A stretch of 64,000 nt of DNA from Thalassospiraceae bacterium LMO-JJ14 (GCA_021555105.2 CP134604.1:1674001-1738000), one strand, 5' to 3'; shown: positions 53,592 to 63,900, numbered from the stretch's first letter. A program made the numbers and translations. The notes: a model not told the origin generated them from the sequence alone.

Positions 53592-53682
53592 CCATCCTTC
53601 GGGACGCACTGTGCGCTCCTCGGGATGAGGTTGAGATGTGTCTCATGCTGAGGAGGCCTGAAAGGCCATCTCGAATCATGGG
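53592..53682. repeat. intergenic repeat, family B, copy 1
   Basis: The unit starts CCATCCTTCGGGACG and contains CCTCGGGATGAGG and CTCATGCTGAGGAGG, then ends near TCTCGAATCATGG. The copy at 59203-59301 shares CCATCCTTCG.GACG, a TCATGCTGAGGAGG block and TCTCGAA.CATGG. These imperfect palindromes fold as stems in either strand. Confidence 0.7.
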
Positions 53683-53768
53683 GCGTGCCCTGCACCTTCA
53701 TACTTGATCGTTCGTGCGCGAAGGCTTACCTAACGGGTAATCCCGAGTGGAACGGTTGGAGACCCATC

Positions 53769-55529
53769 ATGCGCACGTACCTACATATCGACCTGGCAAC
53801 GCAGGATGTGAAACGCGAAACCTTGGACGGTGAACAACTGGCCCGGGCCGGCCGTTATCACATTGCCAAGACGCTGTATGAACGCGGTCTTGCCACCGTC
53901 GATCCGATGTCGCCTGAAAATCCGCTGATCTTTTCGGCCGGGCCGTTCGCGGGATCGAACATGTCGAATGCCAATCGCATCAGTGTCGGCTGCAAAAGCC
54001 CGCTGACGGGTGGCATCAAGGAAGCCAATGCCGGCGGCACGTTCGGATTCGCCATGGGCCAGAGCGAGATTTGCGGTCTGACCCTGGAAAATGCCGCCGA
54101 AGACTGGGTTGTCATCTACATCACCAAGGAAGGCGAGGTCACGTTCCATGACGCCGCCAAATACATGGGTAAAGGCGTCATCGAAACAGCGGCGCTGCTG
54201 CATGACGATTTCGGCGAAAAAGTCAGCCTCGGGATCTGCGGCCCGGTAGGTGAGTATCAGGGGCTGATGTCAGGTATCTCGTTCTCCGACCCCGAGGGAC
54301 GACCGGTGCGTATCGCCGCGCGCGGCGGTGTCGGCGCCGTCATGGGACTGAAAAAGGTCAAGGCGCTGGTTTGCGACAAACACAAGATGCCGAGCTTCCA
54401 TGACCGCAAAGGTGTCATGCAGGGCGTCAAGGAATATACCGCCAAACTCCGCGTCGATGAAAAAGTCATCTCCATGGGCGAATACGGCACGGCCCTGGTC
54501 GCCGACGTGATGAACGGCATGGGCGGCTTGCCGACACGGAATTTCTCCAGCGGACAATTGGTCGACGCCAGCAAGGAGCGGATGCGGATGGGCGGCGATT
54601 TCATTCGCGAACAGAACATGGCACGCGGCGGCGAGCCGACGCACGCCTGCATGCCGGGCTGCATGATCAAGTGCTCGAACATCTACGTCGACAAGGACGG
54701 CAATGAACTGGTCTCACCGCTGGAATACGAAACCATCGGATTGCTTGGTACGAACTGCGGTATCACCGATCCCGATGATGTGGCGCGGCTCAACATGACG
54801 GCCAACGATCTCGGCATCGACACTATTGAGCTTGGCGCGACGCTAGGCGTGCTGATGGAAGCGGGCGAGGCCGAATTCGGCGACGTGCCTTTCATGGAAG
54901 CGGCGCTTGAGGACATCCGCACCGGCACTGAGCGCGGCAAGCTTTTGGCGCTGGGTACGGCGCGGGTTGCCGAGCATTATGGCGTCAAGCGCGTGCCGGT
55001 CATCAAAAAACAGGCGATCAGCGCCTATGATCCGCGCGTCATCGAAGTCACCGGCATTTCCATGATGTCGACGGCGCAGGGCGCGGACCACACCACCGGC
55101 AACATTCCGACGCATGAATGCGATGGGCAGACCACGGAACAACTCGTCGAAGAAAGCATGAACGTGCAGATGTTGTGCGCGGCGGCGGACAGCGTCGGGC
55201 TTTGCCTGTTCGGGCGCACCGTGACCAACATCAACCTCGATCTGATCATGAGCGCGGTCAACAATGCCGCCGGGACCGAGCTGCCTGCGGATTTCTTCAA
55301 ACAACTGGGTTTAGAGACCCTGATGTTCGAGGATGCGTTCAACCGCGATGCCGGTTTCGGCGAGGAAGATGACGAACTGCCGGATTTCTTTTACGAGGAA
55401 TCCCTGGCGCCGACCAAGAAACGCGCCCGTCACCACGCTGCGGAAGTCAGGCAATATCGCGCGGCATGGCTCGACAAGGCCGGTGCCGACATGGCCGTCA
55501 ATCCGCTGCCGGCGAACGCGGTGTACTGA
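53769..55529 (+). CDS. aldehyde ferredoxin oxidoreductase family protein (tungsten/molybdopterin)
   Basis: The 586-residue protein has YLHIDLATQDVKRETLD at the start, GPFAGSNMSNANRISVGCKSP and AGGTFGFAMG in the N-terminal pterin-binding domain. The 4Fe-4S Cys are Cys294, Cys298 and Cys302 in THACMPGCMIKCSN, with a fourth probably in DSVGLCLFGR. YDPRVIEVTGISMMSTAQGADHT follows. Family members hold tungsten or molybdenum bis-pterin and oxidise aldehydes. It lies 181 bases after the MttB-family gene, in the same direction. Its aldehyde substrate and electron acceptor are unknown. Confidence 0.88.
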   Translation: MRTYLHIDLATQDVKRETLDGEQLARAGRYHIAKTLYERGLATVDPMSPENPLIFSAGPFAGSNMSNANRISVGCKSPLTGGIKEANAGGTFGFAMGQSEICGLTLENAAEDWVVIYITKEGEVTFHDAAKYMGKGVIETAALLHDDFGEKVSLGICGPVGEYQGLMSGISFSDPEGRPVRIAARGGVGAVMGLKKVKALVCDKHKMPSFHDRKGVMQGVKEYTAKLRVDEKVISMGEYGTALVADVMNGMGGLPTRNFSSGQLVDASKERMRMGGDFIREQNMARGGEPTHACMPGCMIKCSNIYVDKDGNELVSPLEYETIGLLGTNCGITDPDDVARLNMTANDLGIDTIELGATLGVLMEAGEAEFGDVPFMEAALEDIRTGTERGKLLALGTARVAEHYGVKRVPVIKKQAISAYDPRVIEVTGISMMSTAQGADHTTGNIPTHECDGQTTEQLVEESMNVQMLCAAADSVGLCLFGRTVTNINLDLIMSAVNNAAGTELPADFFKQLGLETLMFEDAFNRDAGFGEEDDELPDFFYEESLAPTKKRARHHAAEVRQYRAAWLDKAGADMAVNPLPANAVY

Positions 55530-55696
55530 CCTCAGGTTTAGTTCTTGGTTCTTCGGAACTTTTACTCAACGACCGTTTTGCCCCATTGATCGCCATTATT
55601 TCGCGCAAGTGGCCCTGTGCAGTAAGCTGTACGCGTGATCTACGTCATACGCGTGTTTCGGCATTCGTGATATCCAGCGCTGATTAAACGGGGGGC

Positions 55697-56146
55697 ATGA
55701 TGAAACTGAGAACAGGCGATCCTTGGATGCCGGCCGATCAATACGGCAAGAGCCTGAGCGGTCTGGGGGTCAATCTTCTCGTCCCCTCCATTGATGCCGA
55801 GCGCGCGTTTCAGTTGCAGGTACTGGGTGGCGAAGAAGTGTATTCGGACCCGGATTTTGCCGTGTATCGGGGCTATGGTGCCGAATGGATGCTACACGCC
55901 GATCATACCTACGCCGATCACCCGCTGCATGGCTCGTTGCGTGACGATATGCCGCGCGGCATAGGGGTGGAAATCCGGCTCTACGGCCGGGACCCGGACG
56001 TCGCCGAGGCGGCTGCGCGAGGACTTGATATGACCATTCTCGCCGGCGCCATGGACAAACCGCACGGACTTCGCGAAAGCTTTCTTATTTCACCGTCCGG
56101 GTATCTCTGGGTGCCGAGCGTTGCCCGTGCTGGAGCTGATGCATGA
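55697..56146 (+). CDS. VOC/glyoxalase-fold protein
   Basis: The 149-residue protein has LGVNLLVPSIDAERAFQLQVLGG and an AEWMLHADHTYADHPLHGSL segment whose His residues could bind metal, as in vicinal oxygen chelate proteins. A later LISPSGYLWVPS is typical of the C-terminal half. Function is not predictable. It overlaps the next gene by four bases (ATGA). Confidence 0.6.
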   Translation: MMKLRTGDPWMPADQYGKSLSGLGVNLLVPSIDAERAFQLQVLGGEEVYSDPDFAVYRGYGAEWMLHADHTYADHPLHGSLRDDMPRGIGVEIRLYGRDPDVAEAAARGLDMTILAGAMDKPHGLRESFLISPSGYLWVPSVARAGADA

Positions 56147-57096
56147 TGAAAATAATCAGCCTTATGTGTGCCGTGCTGCTGGCGGGGGTGGTCTGCATCG
56201 TAGATGTGCGTACGGTTTACGCCGAGGATCAATCCATTGCCCTGCAAATCAAACCGCTGGCGATGCCGGCAGTCACCGACAAGGGCTACAAGGGCCGAAT
56301 GACGATGACGCCTTACATGGAGGTTGTCAGCGAAGAAGCTGTTGAACGTCTGTGCGGACGGTTGCCGAGGCTGATGGATGCCATCCTTCTCGCCTTCGAA
56401 GATCAGCCCGTGCGGTTGTCCGATCCGCAAGCCGATATGAGCCAGCGCCAGGAAGCGTTGCGTATCCTTGTCGATCAGACCATCGGCACAGGCGTTTTCA
56501 AGGCTTTCTACCTTGTTCCCGGCTCCGTAAAGCGGGGCGAGGGAACGGAGATGATCGATCTTGCCGGCGCGAAACGGGAGTGCCAGCCGATCAGGGAATT
56601 GCCGTGGATCGTGACGGAGGCCGCTGAAGCTGCTGCAGTTGCAGCAATGCCTGCGCCGGCACAAATCAGACCGCCGGATTACATCGCGCCCTCACCCCTG
56701 AGTGAGGATGAGCTTTTGAAAGCCGAGGCCGAACTGATGGCCGAGGAACCGGTGCGCAGGCCGTTTCCGGGCGAGCCCGCAAAGTCCAAGCCGTTCGCAT
56801 CGTCTCAGGTCATAACGGCGGTCATTCTTATCGGGCTTGGGGGAATCATGATGGTGATCGGCAGCTACATCGGCTATCAGGTCGCCAAAATCCGCCGTGA
56901 GCGCCGCCGCGAGGAACGCCGGCAAGCGCGGAGGGATCGCCGTAGTGGGGTTGACCGGCGTAGCCGTTCCGATGGTCCGCCCGTATCCGGCGAGCGCCGT
57001 CAGAGCGAAGATCGCCGCAAGCTTCAGGACCGCCGCAAGGCTGAAGACCGGCGCACGAAAAGAGACCGCCGGGAAGAGCCTGAACCGGAAAACTGA
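56143..57096 (+). CDS. membrane protein with strongly basic repetitive cytoplasmic tail
   Basis: A signal peptide (1-27) is followed by a periplasmic part of ~190 residues, one TM segment (222-247) and a cytoplasmic tail (250-317) almost wholly made of Arg, Lys, Asp and Glu. The tail repeats DRR or DRRK about six times between 265 and 309. I recognise no family. The tail suggests binding of nucleic acid or acidic partners, or a coiled charge zipper. It is coupled to the VOC gene. Confidence 0.7.
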   Translation: MMKIISLMCAVLLAGVVCIVDVRTVYAEDQSIALQIKPLAMPAVTDKGYKGRMTMTPYMEVVSEEAVERLCGRLPRLMDAILLAFEDQPVRLSDPQADMSQRQEALRILVDQTIGTGVFKAFYLVPGSVKRGEGTEMIDLAGAKRECQPIRELPWIVTEAAEAAAVAAMPAPAQIRPPDYIAPSPLSEDELLKAEAELMAEEPVRRPFPGEPAKSKPFASSQVITAVILIGLGGIMMVIGSYIGYQVAKIRRERRREERRQARRDRRSGVDRRSRSDGPPVSGERRQSEDRRKLQDRRKAEDRRTKRDRREEPEPEN

Positions 57097-57168
57097 ACCT
57101 GGAGTCTTTCTTGTAAGACTTGGTGACGTTAGTGTTGGCGAAAGCACTTTCACTGACGGAGAGACGTC

Positions 57169-57612
57169 ATGGCGACCCAGCCGACTGCAAGAAAAGCGAT
57201 GCCGGAACACAGCTGGACCATTACCGGCGCGTCCGCGGAAACCCGTGAGAAAGTCAAAAAAGCTGCCAGCGCCGAAGGTATGACGATCCGTGCGTGGGTC
57301 GACAAGACCCTGAATGCGGCTGCCGACGGCAAGCTTCCGGCCCGGGGCGGGCGTGCGAATTCGGCGGAAACAAAGGCTTTGGCGGAGATGTCGGCCAAGC
57401 TCGACGAGCTCATGAAACGCCTGCCGGACGATGCCAAAGCCGCCGAAAAGGCCATGGTGACACGCACAAGCGCGGCCATTCTGAAGGCCGTCGCCGCCGG
57501 ATTCAACGAGATGCAGCGCGTCGCCAAGGACCAGGCGCGCATCGCCGAAGGCAAACCGGCGAAGAAGAAAGCCAAGAAAACAGCGGCCCCGACAAGCACC
57601 GGCACGGCCTGA
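57169..57612 (+). CDS. small protein, ribbon-helix-helix-like, Lys/Ala-rich tail
   Basis: The 147-residue protein starts with a region (WTITGASAETREKVKKAASAEGMTIRAWVDKTL) resembling the ribbon-helix-helix fold used by small DNA-binding proteins. A helical middle and a Lys/Ala-rich tail (KPAKKKAKKTAAP) follow. A regulator or nucleoid-type role is inferred. GGAGAG precedes the ATG. Confidence 0.55.
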   Translation: MATQPTARKAMPEHSWTITGASAETREKVKKAASAEGMTIRAWVDKTLNAAADGKLPARGGRANSAETKALAEMSAKLDELMKRLPDDAKAAEKAMVTRTSAAILKAVAAGFNEMQRVAKDQARIAEGKPAKKKAKKTAAPTSTGTA

Positions 57613-57742
57613 CGTTCCCGAATCAGTCCTGCATCAATATGCATGGACCTGTCTCGTTTCCCGTTTGAGCGACAGGAATTAACGCTTTTCGAGCAGCTTT
57701 GCTGGACAAAACCGCGATCGTCGCCATATTGAAAAATGTCTG

Positions 57743-57762
57743 CCCCCGCACGGGGGATTTTT
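57743..57762 (+). terminator. probable rho-independent terminator
   Basis: CCCCC and GGGGG flank GCAC and are followed by ATTTTT. The stem is short, but it lies between two genes of the same direction. Confidence 0.5.
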
Positions 57763-57803
57763 CACGCAGACGCCGAAAACTGAACAACGATGAAGGCATC
57801 AAT

Positions 57804-58178
57804 ATGAAAATCAAAACGATGGCGCTTGCCGCGCTGGTCTCGCTCGCCGTGAGCGCTTGTGCAACCGAACAGAAAACCGACATGGCCAATGTTCTCGACG
57901 CGAAGGGGCTGCAGGCGATCTTCAAGCAGGGCGGCGGCACGTGCACATGGAAAACCGGCTCGACCGAAGGTCAGGATTTCTACTATTCGACCGATTCCAA
58001 ATCCGGCGGCGAAGCCGATCGCAACATCGGTGCAGACACCATGCAGGGCACCTGGGCGCTGAAAGGCAATCAGTTGTGCGTGAATTTCGGCAGCGAAGAG
58101 TGCTCGACGCTCGAAAAAGCCGGCAAGAAGAAATACAAAGCCAACTTCGGCGGCAAGGCCTACGATCTGGGCTGCTGA
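57804..58178 (+). CDS. small predicted lipoprotein
   Basis: The 124-residue protein has a signal sequence ending LAVSACAT, a lipobox with Cys at residue 19, so it is lipid-anchored. The mature part is rich in Gly, Lys and Asp, with conserved-looking Cys (GTCTW, NQLCVNF, EECSTL, LGC). No family recognised. ATG 57804 has an AAGG site and beats a frame 35 codons longer that would start in the previous terminator region. Confidence 0.8.
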   Translation: MKIKTMALAALVSLAVSACATEQKTDMANVLDAKGLQAIFKQGGGTCTWKTGSTEGQDFYYSTDSKSGGEADRNIGADTMQGTWALKGNQLCVNFGSEECSTLEKAGKKKYKANFGGKAYDLGC

Positions 58179-58201
58179 TTTCGGATCGTTTCCGGCGGTA
58201 G

Positions 58202-58228
58202 GGGCGCAGTGCAAACTGCGCCCTTTTT
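58202..58228 (+). terminator. rho-independent terminator
   Basis: GGGCGCAGT and ACTGCGCCC form a perfect nine-base stem with GCAA loop, followed by TTTTT. It ends the lipoprotein gene. Confidence 0.9.
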
Positions 58229-58316
58229 CGTTGGAGGTCCAAGGCTGCGTCACTATATGATTTCAAGGGGCGCACGAAGGCACACAATCCGGGATGCCGA
58301 TAACGGGGAAACCGAT

Positions 58317-59183
58317 ATGAAACTGATGATGTTCGATGCCGGCGGCAAGGCGTGCCTTGGGGTGGTCGATGGCGATACGGTGATCGATGCCGGTGCCTGC
58401 GATGCGGCGCAGCCTGAAACGCTGCTGGATCTCATCAAGGCCGGACCGGATGCCCTGGCCGCACTTCGCGCCGCGACGGATAGCGCCCCCGACAGCGCCC
58501 GGCTCAAGCTGAACGATGTCACACCGGCGCTGCCGATTGAACATCCCGGCAAGTTCGTCTGCGTCGGCCTGAATTACGCCGCGCATGCCCGCGAGGGCGG
58601 GCACGATATTCCCGATTACCCGTCGCTGTTCCCGCGCTATGCGACCTCGCTGGTCGCCGCCGAAGCGCCGGTGATCCTGCCGAAGGTATCGGAGCAACTG
58701 GATTACGAGGTCGAGCTGACCATCGTCATCGGCCGGGGCGGGCGGGCGATATCCGAACAGGACGCGCTCGATCACGTCTTCGGCTACACCGTCTTCAACG
58801 ACGTTTCGGTGCGCGATTACCAACGCAAGACCAAGCAGTGGACGCAGGGCAAGAACTTCGACGCTACCGGACCGCTGGGTCCCGTGGTGGTGACGCCCGA
58901 AGACCTGCCGGCGGGGGCTTCGGGTCTCAGGATCACCAGCCGCGTCAACGGCGAGACGCGTCAGGATTCCAACACCGCCGACATGATTTTTTCGACCGCC
59001 AAAATCATCGCCATCCTGTCCGAGTTCATGACCCTGGAGCCGGGCGACGTGATCGCCACCGGGACCCCGTCGGGCGTCGCGCATGCGATGCAACCGCCGG
59101 GATGGATGACGCCCGGCGATATCGTCGAGGCCGAAGTCGAGGGCATCGGCATATTGCGTAATCCGATCGCCCAGGAGGCGTAG
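58317..59183 (+). CDS. fumarylacetoacetate hydrolase-family protein
   Basis: The 288-residue enzyme has KFVCVGLNYAAHAREGG, then DYEVELTIVIGRGGRAIS with a metal-binding Glu, and VFGYTVFNDVSVRDYQR and DVIATGTPSGVAHAM. Members cut C-C bonds of acylpyruvates or hydrate oxo-acids. GGGGAA precedes the ATG. Its substrate is unknown. No aromatic-degradation genes lie next to it. Confidence 0.9.
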   Translation: MKLMMFDAGGKACLGVVDGDTVIDAGACDAAQPETLLDLIKAGPDALAALRAATDSAPDSARLKLNDVTPALPIEHPGKFVCVGLNYAAHAREGGHDIPDYPSLFPRYATSLVAAEAPVILPKVSEQLDYEVELTIVIGRGGRAISEQDALDHVFGYTVFNDVSVRDYQRKTKQWTQGKNFDATGPLGPVVVTPEDLPAGASGLRITSRVNGETRQDSNTADMIFSTAKIIAILSEFMTLEPGDVIATGTPSGVAHAMQPPGWMTPGDIVEAEVEGIGILRNPIAQEA

Positions 59184-59202
59184 TAAATCTGTCCGTTCCG
59201 GG

Positions 59203-59301
59203 GCCATCCTTCGAGACGGCCTTTCAGGCCTCCTCAGGATGAGGGGGAGTAAGATTATCCTCATGCTGAGGAGGGCGTATCGCGCCCGTCTCGAAGCATG
59301 G
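59203..59301. repeat. intergenic repeat, family B, copy 2
   Basis: The second copy of the palindromic unit described at 53592-53682. The start CCATCCTTCGAGACGGCC and end TCTCGAAGCATGG are themselves complementary, giving a long imperfect hairpin. Confidence 0.75.
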
Positions 59302-59336
59302 ACTGTGTTGAAGGATTTGGGGAAGCAGAAGCCGTC

Positions 59337-60107
59337 ATGATCCTCGAAGCGCTGCAGTACCTGACGACACCGTGCCCCAGGCACCTCAGATCATTAGGGT
59401 ATCTGAAAGAGCTGATTGCGACCGAGGCCCGTTACCGTCGATGCCGCGCCGCGTGGCAGCCGCATCTCGACAAAACCCGCGCCATGATCTCAGCCGCCGC
59501 CGGAGCAGCAAGCGGCAACGAAAAGGCCGTCGTTCTCGGCGGCGGATTGTTGACGGATATCCCGCTCCGGGTGCTTGCCGCAAAATTCGCGACCGTCGTA
59601 CTGGTGGATGTCTGTTTCCTCAAGCAGACACGGCGAAACGTCTGGCGTCACCCGCACATTGAAATGCAGACCTGCGATATCACGGGCGTGGCCGAAGCGG
59701 TCCGCCGTGGCGAGATACCCGATCGCGTTGTGCCGGATATGCTGTCGCTCGAAGATGCGGATCTGGTCGTTTCCGCCAATGTGATGTCGCAACTGCCGCT
59801 GGTGCCGCTGGCGTACCTGCGAAAACGGCATGGCCTGACCGATGCCGAGACGGCGCGGACGTTTGCCGAGGGCATTTTCCGCGCGCACCTGGAGTTGTTG
59901 AAGGCATGCCGGGGGACGGTCTGTCTGATCACCGAGGTCGAACGGCAGTTTCTCGACGGCGGGGTCGTGCTCGGCAGCGAAGACCCGCTATGCGGTGTGG
60001 AGCCGGACAAGAAAGGCGCCGAGGAATGGTTCTGGGATATCGCACCCCGGCCCGAGGCCTCGCCCGACTATGACATCCGGAACCGGGTGCGGGGCGTGGT
60101 GTGGTAG
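59337..60107 (+). CDS. hypothetical protein with methyltransferase-like nucleotide-binding fold
   Basis: ATG 59337 is preferred over an ATG at 59298 that lies inside the family B repeat. The 256-residue protein has VVLGGGLLTDIPLRVLA and VVLVDVCFLKQTRRNV, which look like motif I and acidic loop of a SAM-dependent fold, then ADLVVSANVMSQLPLVPL. No family was recognised. Confidence 0.6.
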   Translation: MILEALQYLTTPCPRHLRSLGYLKELIATEARYRRCRAAWQPHLDKTRAMISAAAGAASGNEKAVVLGGGLLTDIPLRVLAAKFATVVLVDVCFLKQTRRNVWRHPHIEMQTCDITGVAEAVRRGEIPDRVVPDMLSLEDADLVVSANVMSQLPLVPLAYLRKRHGLTDAETARTFAEGIFRAHLELLKACRGTVCLITEVERQFLDGGVVLGSEDPLCGVEPDKKGAEEWFWDIAPRPEASPDYDIRNRVRGVVW

Positions 60108-60111
60108 GGGG

Positions 60112-60128
60112 CGTAGCCCCCTCTCCCG
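60112..60128 (+). terminator. small hairpin after the 59.3 kb gene
   Basis: AGGGGGC, GTA, GCCCCCT form a seven-base stem directly after the stop. No T-run follows, and it opens a further GC-rich hairpin series to 60180. Confidence 0.35.
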
Positions 60129-60189
60129 GCGCGCAATCGCGCCACCCTCTCCCCAGGGAGAGGGATATGGGGGGCGACACAAAGAAATC

Positions 60190-60270
60190 GTCATCCCCAA
60201 CTTGATTCAGGGCCCATGGGCGAAACGCACGGACGGGTTTTCATGGATGCTGAATCAAGTTCAGCATGAC
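60190..60270. repeat. palindromic intergenic repeat, family A, copy 2
   Basis: The two ends, GTCATCC.CAACTTGATTCA and TGAATCAAGTTCAGCATGAC, are complementary over nearly 20 bases. It is the second copy of the element at 50866-50962, in a convergent gap before soxG. Confidence 0.8.
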
Positions 60271-60286
60271 GGCGTGGTGAGTAGTA

Positions 60287-60919
60287 TCACCCCACCTTCA
60301 GGCCGTATTCGGCGGAAGCATCTTCGAGCCACGTCCACAGATACGTCGAGAAACTGCGGAGCGCATAAAGCTCATACGTCGGATCGCCGTTCCTGGCCGT
60401 CGCCGTCTGCGTCAGCATCACGCCGACTTTCGAGACGATGGTCTGGGCGCACTGGCCGGGGCCGAAGTGCGACGGGTGCAAATCGAGCGCGCAGCCCTTT
60501 TGCAGCACCATGCGGGCGCAGGCACCGGAAATCTCGATGCAGGTCCGGGCATGCGTGCTATCCGTGACCGAAGCATGTAGCCCGTCCGCCTTCAGGTTTT
60601 TCATCAGGGCCTTAAGCGCGCGCTCGGCGCCTTCGGGCTTGGTGATGACCAGCCATTCGTCAGGCCCGAGCCACATGATCCGTGTCGTCGACGGCTTTCC
60701 GGCGACGGTATTGGCGGCCACGGGCGGCGCCACGCGGACGGCTTTTTCGACGGCGCCGCTAAAGACCGTATCGGCCGCGTCGCCGCGAATGTTGATCAGG
60801 CCGCGATAGGGGATTTCCCGCATCACGACGCCGGTGCCGGAAACGTCGGCGTCCTCGTGCGCGCGCGCTTCCAGTCCCAGATGGGCGAGCGGGCTTCTCA
60901 GGCGATAAGGATCAACCAT
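60287..60919 (-). CDS. soxG: sarcosine oxidase gamma subunit (SoxG)
   Basis: The 210-residue protein is similar in style to SoxG: INIRGDAADTVFSGAVEKA, TRIMWLGPDEWLVIT and VLQKGCALDLHPSHFGPGQCAQT. The subunit belongs to heterotetrameric sarcosine oxidase, in which it folds like the GcvT domain. It overlaps soxA by eight bases and is the last gene of the visible unit. Confidence 0.9.
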   Translation of the reverse strand: MVDPYRLRSPLAHLGLEARAHEDADVSGTGVVMREIPYRGLINIRGDAADTVFSGAVEKAVRVAPPVAANTVAGKPSTTRIMWLGPDEWLVITKPEGAERALKALMKNLKADGLHASVTDSTHARTCIEISGACARMVLQKGCALDLHPSHFGPGQCAQTIVSKVGVMLTQTATARNGDPTYELYALRSFSTYLWTWLEDASAEYGLKVG

Positions 60920-63900
60920 TCATCCGGCTCCCTTCGGGGTCATAGAAAACGGGGGCGACGACTTCACAGGCGACGGTTTTCCCGTCGAGCGGCACATAGA
61001 CGGTGTCGCCGATGCGGTTCTTGCCGCCTTTGACCAGCGCCATGGCGATGGAATGACCGAGTGCCGCCGACCAATAGCTCGACGTCACATGGCCGATCAT
61101 GTCCATCGGCGGCTGGGGCCGGGTTTCGGCGACGATCTGACCGCCTTCGGGCAGCACTTCTTCCGGGTCCGCCGTGCGCAGGCCGACCAGTTGCTTGCGG
61201 TCGTCGCGCACCGTATCGGCGCGTGAAAGCGAGCGCTTGCCGATGAAGTCGGGTTTCTTTTGCGACACGATCCAGTCCATGCCGAGATCGAAGGGCGTTA
61301 CCGTGCCGTCGGTTTCCTGACCGACGATGATGAAGCCTTTTTCGGCGCGCAGCACGTGCATGGTTTCTGTGCCGAACGGTGTGATGCCGTATTTCTCGCC
61401 GGCGTTCATGATGTCGGTCCACAACGACAGTCCCGCCGACGCCGGGACGTTGATTTCGTACGACAGTTCGCCGGTGAAGCTGATCCGATAGACGCGCGCC
61501 GGGATGCCGCCGACGGTGCCGTCGCGCCATGACATGAACGGGAACGCGTCGTTATCAAGATCGATGTCGCTGGTGAACTCGCCGAGCAAATCACGGGCAT
61601 TGGGACCGGCAAGCTGCAACGTCGCGAACTGTTCGGTGACCGAGGTGAGGTAAACTTTCAACTCCGGCCACTCGGTCTGCAGCCATTCCTCGAGCCACGC
61701 CAGCACGCGCGCCGCGCCGCCCGACGTGGTGGTCATCAGGTAATGGTTCTCGCCCAGGCACGACGTCACGCCGTCGTCCATGATCATGCCGTCCTCGCCC
61801 AGCATGAGGCCGTAGCGGCACTTGCCCGGCGCAAGTTTGAGCCACGCATTGGTATAGACGCGGTTGAGGAATTCCGCCGCGTCGGGGCCCTGTATGTCGA
61901 TCTTGCCGAGCGTCGTCGCATCGAGCATGCCGAGCGAGCGACGCACCGCCAGGCATTCCCGCGCCACGGCGTCGTGCATGCTTTCGCCGTCCTGCGGGTA
62001 ATACCACGGACGCCGCCACTGGCCGACGTCTTCCCACAGGCAGCCCTGTTGTTCATGCCAGTCGTGCATCGGCGTGCGGCGGACGGGATCGAAGAATTCA
62101 CCGACGGCGCGGCCCGCCAGCGCACCCATGGTGACGGGCGAGTAGGGCGGGCGGAACGTGGTCGTGCCGGTTTCGGGGATTTTCTGGCCGAGCGCGGCGG
62201 ATAGGATCGCGTGGCCCGGAATATTGCCGGTCTTGCCCTGATCGGTGGCCATGCCGAGCGTGGTGTAACGTTTGGCGTGCTCGACCGAGCGATAGCCTTC
62301 GCGCGCCGCCAACTGCACATCGGCGACGGTGACGTCGTTTTGCTGGTCGAGGAAATGTTTGCCGCGCTGGCCCGCCGGTTTCGTCGTCGGTACGTACCAA
62401 AGCGTGCGCCAGGCTTCCTCGTCCACGTCGGACGTGGCGGTCGCGACAGCCGGGCGTTCCTTGGCCGTCATACCAAGCAGGGACGCCGACTCGATTCCGG
62501 CGAAATCGCCTTCGTTGAGCGCTTCCTGCAACGAGAAGTGACCGTTGGCGGCGCCGCAGCAGATCTCGGCCTGCCCGGTCTCGCCGGGGACGAACACGTC
62601 GTCGGTATCGCGCCAGGTGTTGCGACCGCCGGAATGGCTGTGCAGGTGCACGACCGGATTCCAGCCGCCGCTGGAGCCGACGGTATCGCAGGCAATGGTG
62701 CGCGACCGTCCGGTGACACCATCCGCGTCGTCGTTGAGCTTCATTACCTCGACGCCCTTGACGCGCTTGGTGCCGAGGACGGCGGTGATCGCCGAATTGT
62801 CGATGACCTCGATGCCCGCTTCGATGGCGCGGGTCACCAGCTCGCCCGCCGGGTCGGGGCGGACATCGATAATGCAGGCGACGGCACAACCCGCCGCCTT
62901 GAGGTCCAGCGCAGAGCGATAGGCATCGTCGTTGTTGGTGAAGATGACGTGACGCTTGCCGGGGCTGACGCCGTAGCGGTTCACATAGGTTCTGAGCGCG
63001 CCCGCCAGCATGCAGCCGGGCCGGTCGTTGTCGGCATAGATCAGCGGCCGTTCGATGGCCCCGGTGGCGAGGATCACACGCTTGGCACGGACGCGCCAGA
63101 CGCGCTGGCGGGTGCGGCCGTCCTGACCGTGCGCGACGTTCGTGTCGCGGTTCTGGATCAGGCCGAGGAAGTTGTGATCGTAATAGCCGAACGCCGTCGT
63201 GTGCTTGAGGATGGTGACGTCGGGATTGCGCATCAGTTCGGCTTCGACGGCGGCAACCCAGTCGCTCGCCGGCTGGCCGTCGATGACCGAGGTTTCGTTC
63301 AGCAGTTGTCCGCCCAGTTCCGGCTGTTCATCGACGAGAATCACCCTGGCACCCGTCGCGGCGGCGGTGCGTGCGGCGGAAAGTCCGGCCGGTCCGGCAC
63401 CGACGACGACGACATCGGCGTGTGCGTTCATCTTGTCATAGGTATCGGCATCCGGCACTTCCGGCGAGCGGCCGAGGCCGGCGGCGTGGCGGATGAAATG
63501 CTCGTATATCTTCCAGCCCGACACCGGCCACATGAAGGTCTTGTAGTAAAACCCGGCGGGCAGCATGCGGTGAAACAGGCTGTTGACGGCCATGACGTCG
63601 AACGACGGCGAGGGCCAGCAGTTGACGCTGGTCGCATCCAGACCGTCGTACAGCGGCACCCGCGTCGCCAGCATGTTGGAAATCGTGCTGGCGCCGCGTT
63701 CAAGCTGCACAAGCGCGTTGGGCTCTTCGGTGCCCGCCGTGACGATGCCGCGCGGACGGTGATACTTGAAGCTGCGCCCGACCAGCATGACGCCGTTGGC
63801 AAGCAATGCCGAGGCCAGCGTGTCGCCCGCGTAGCCGCTCATCAGACGGCCGTTGAAATAAAAGTCGATCTGGCGCGTGCGGTCGATGCGTCCTGCGTTG

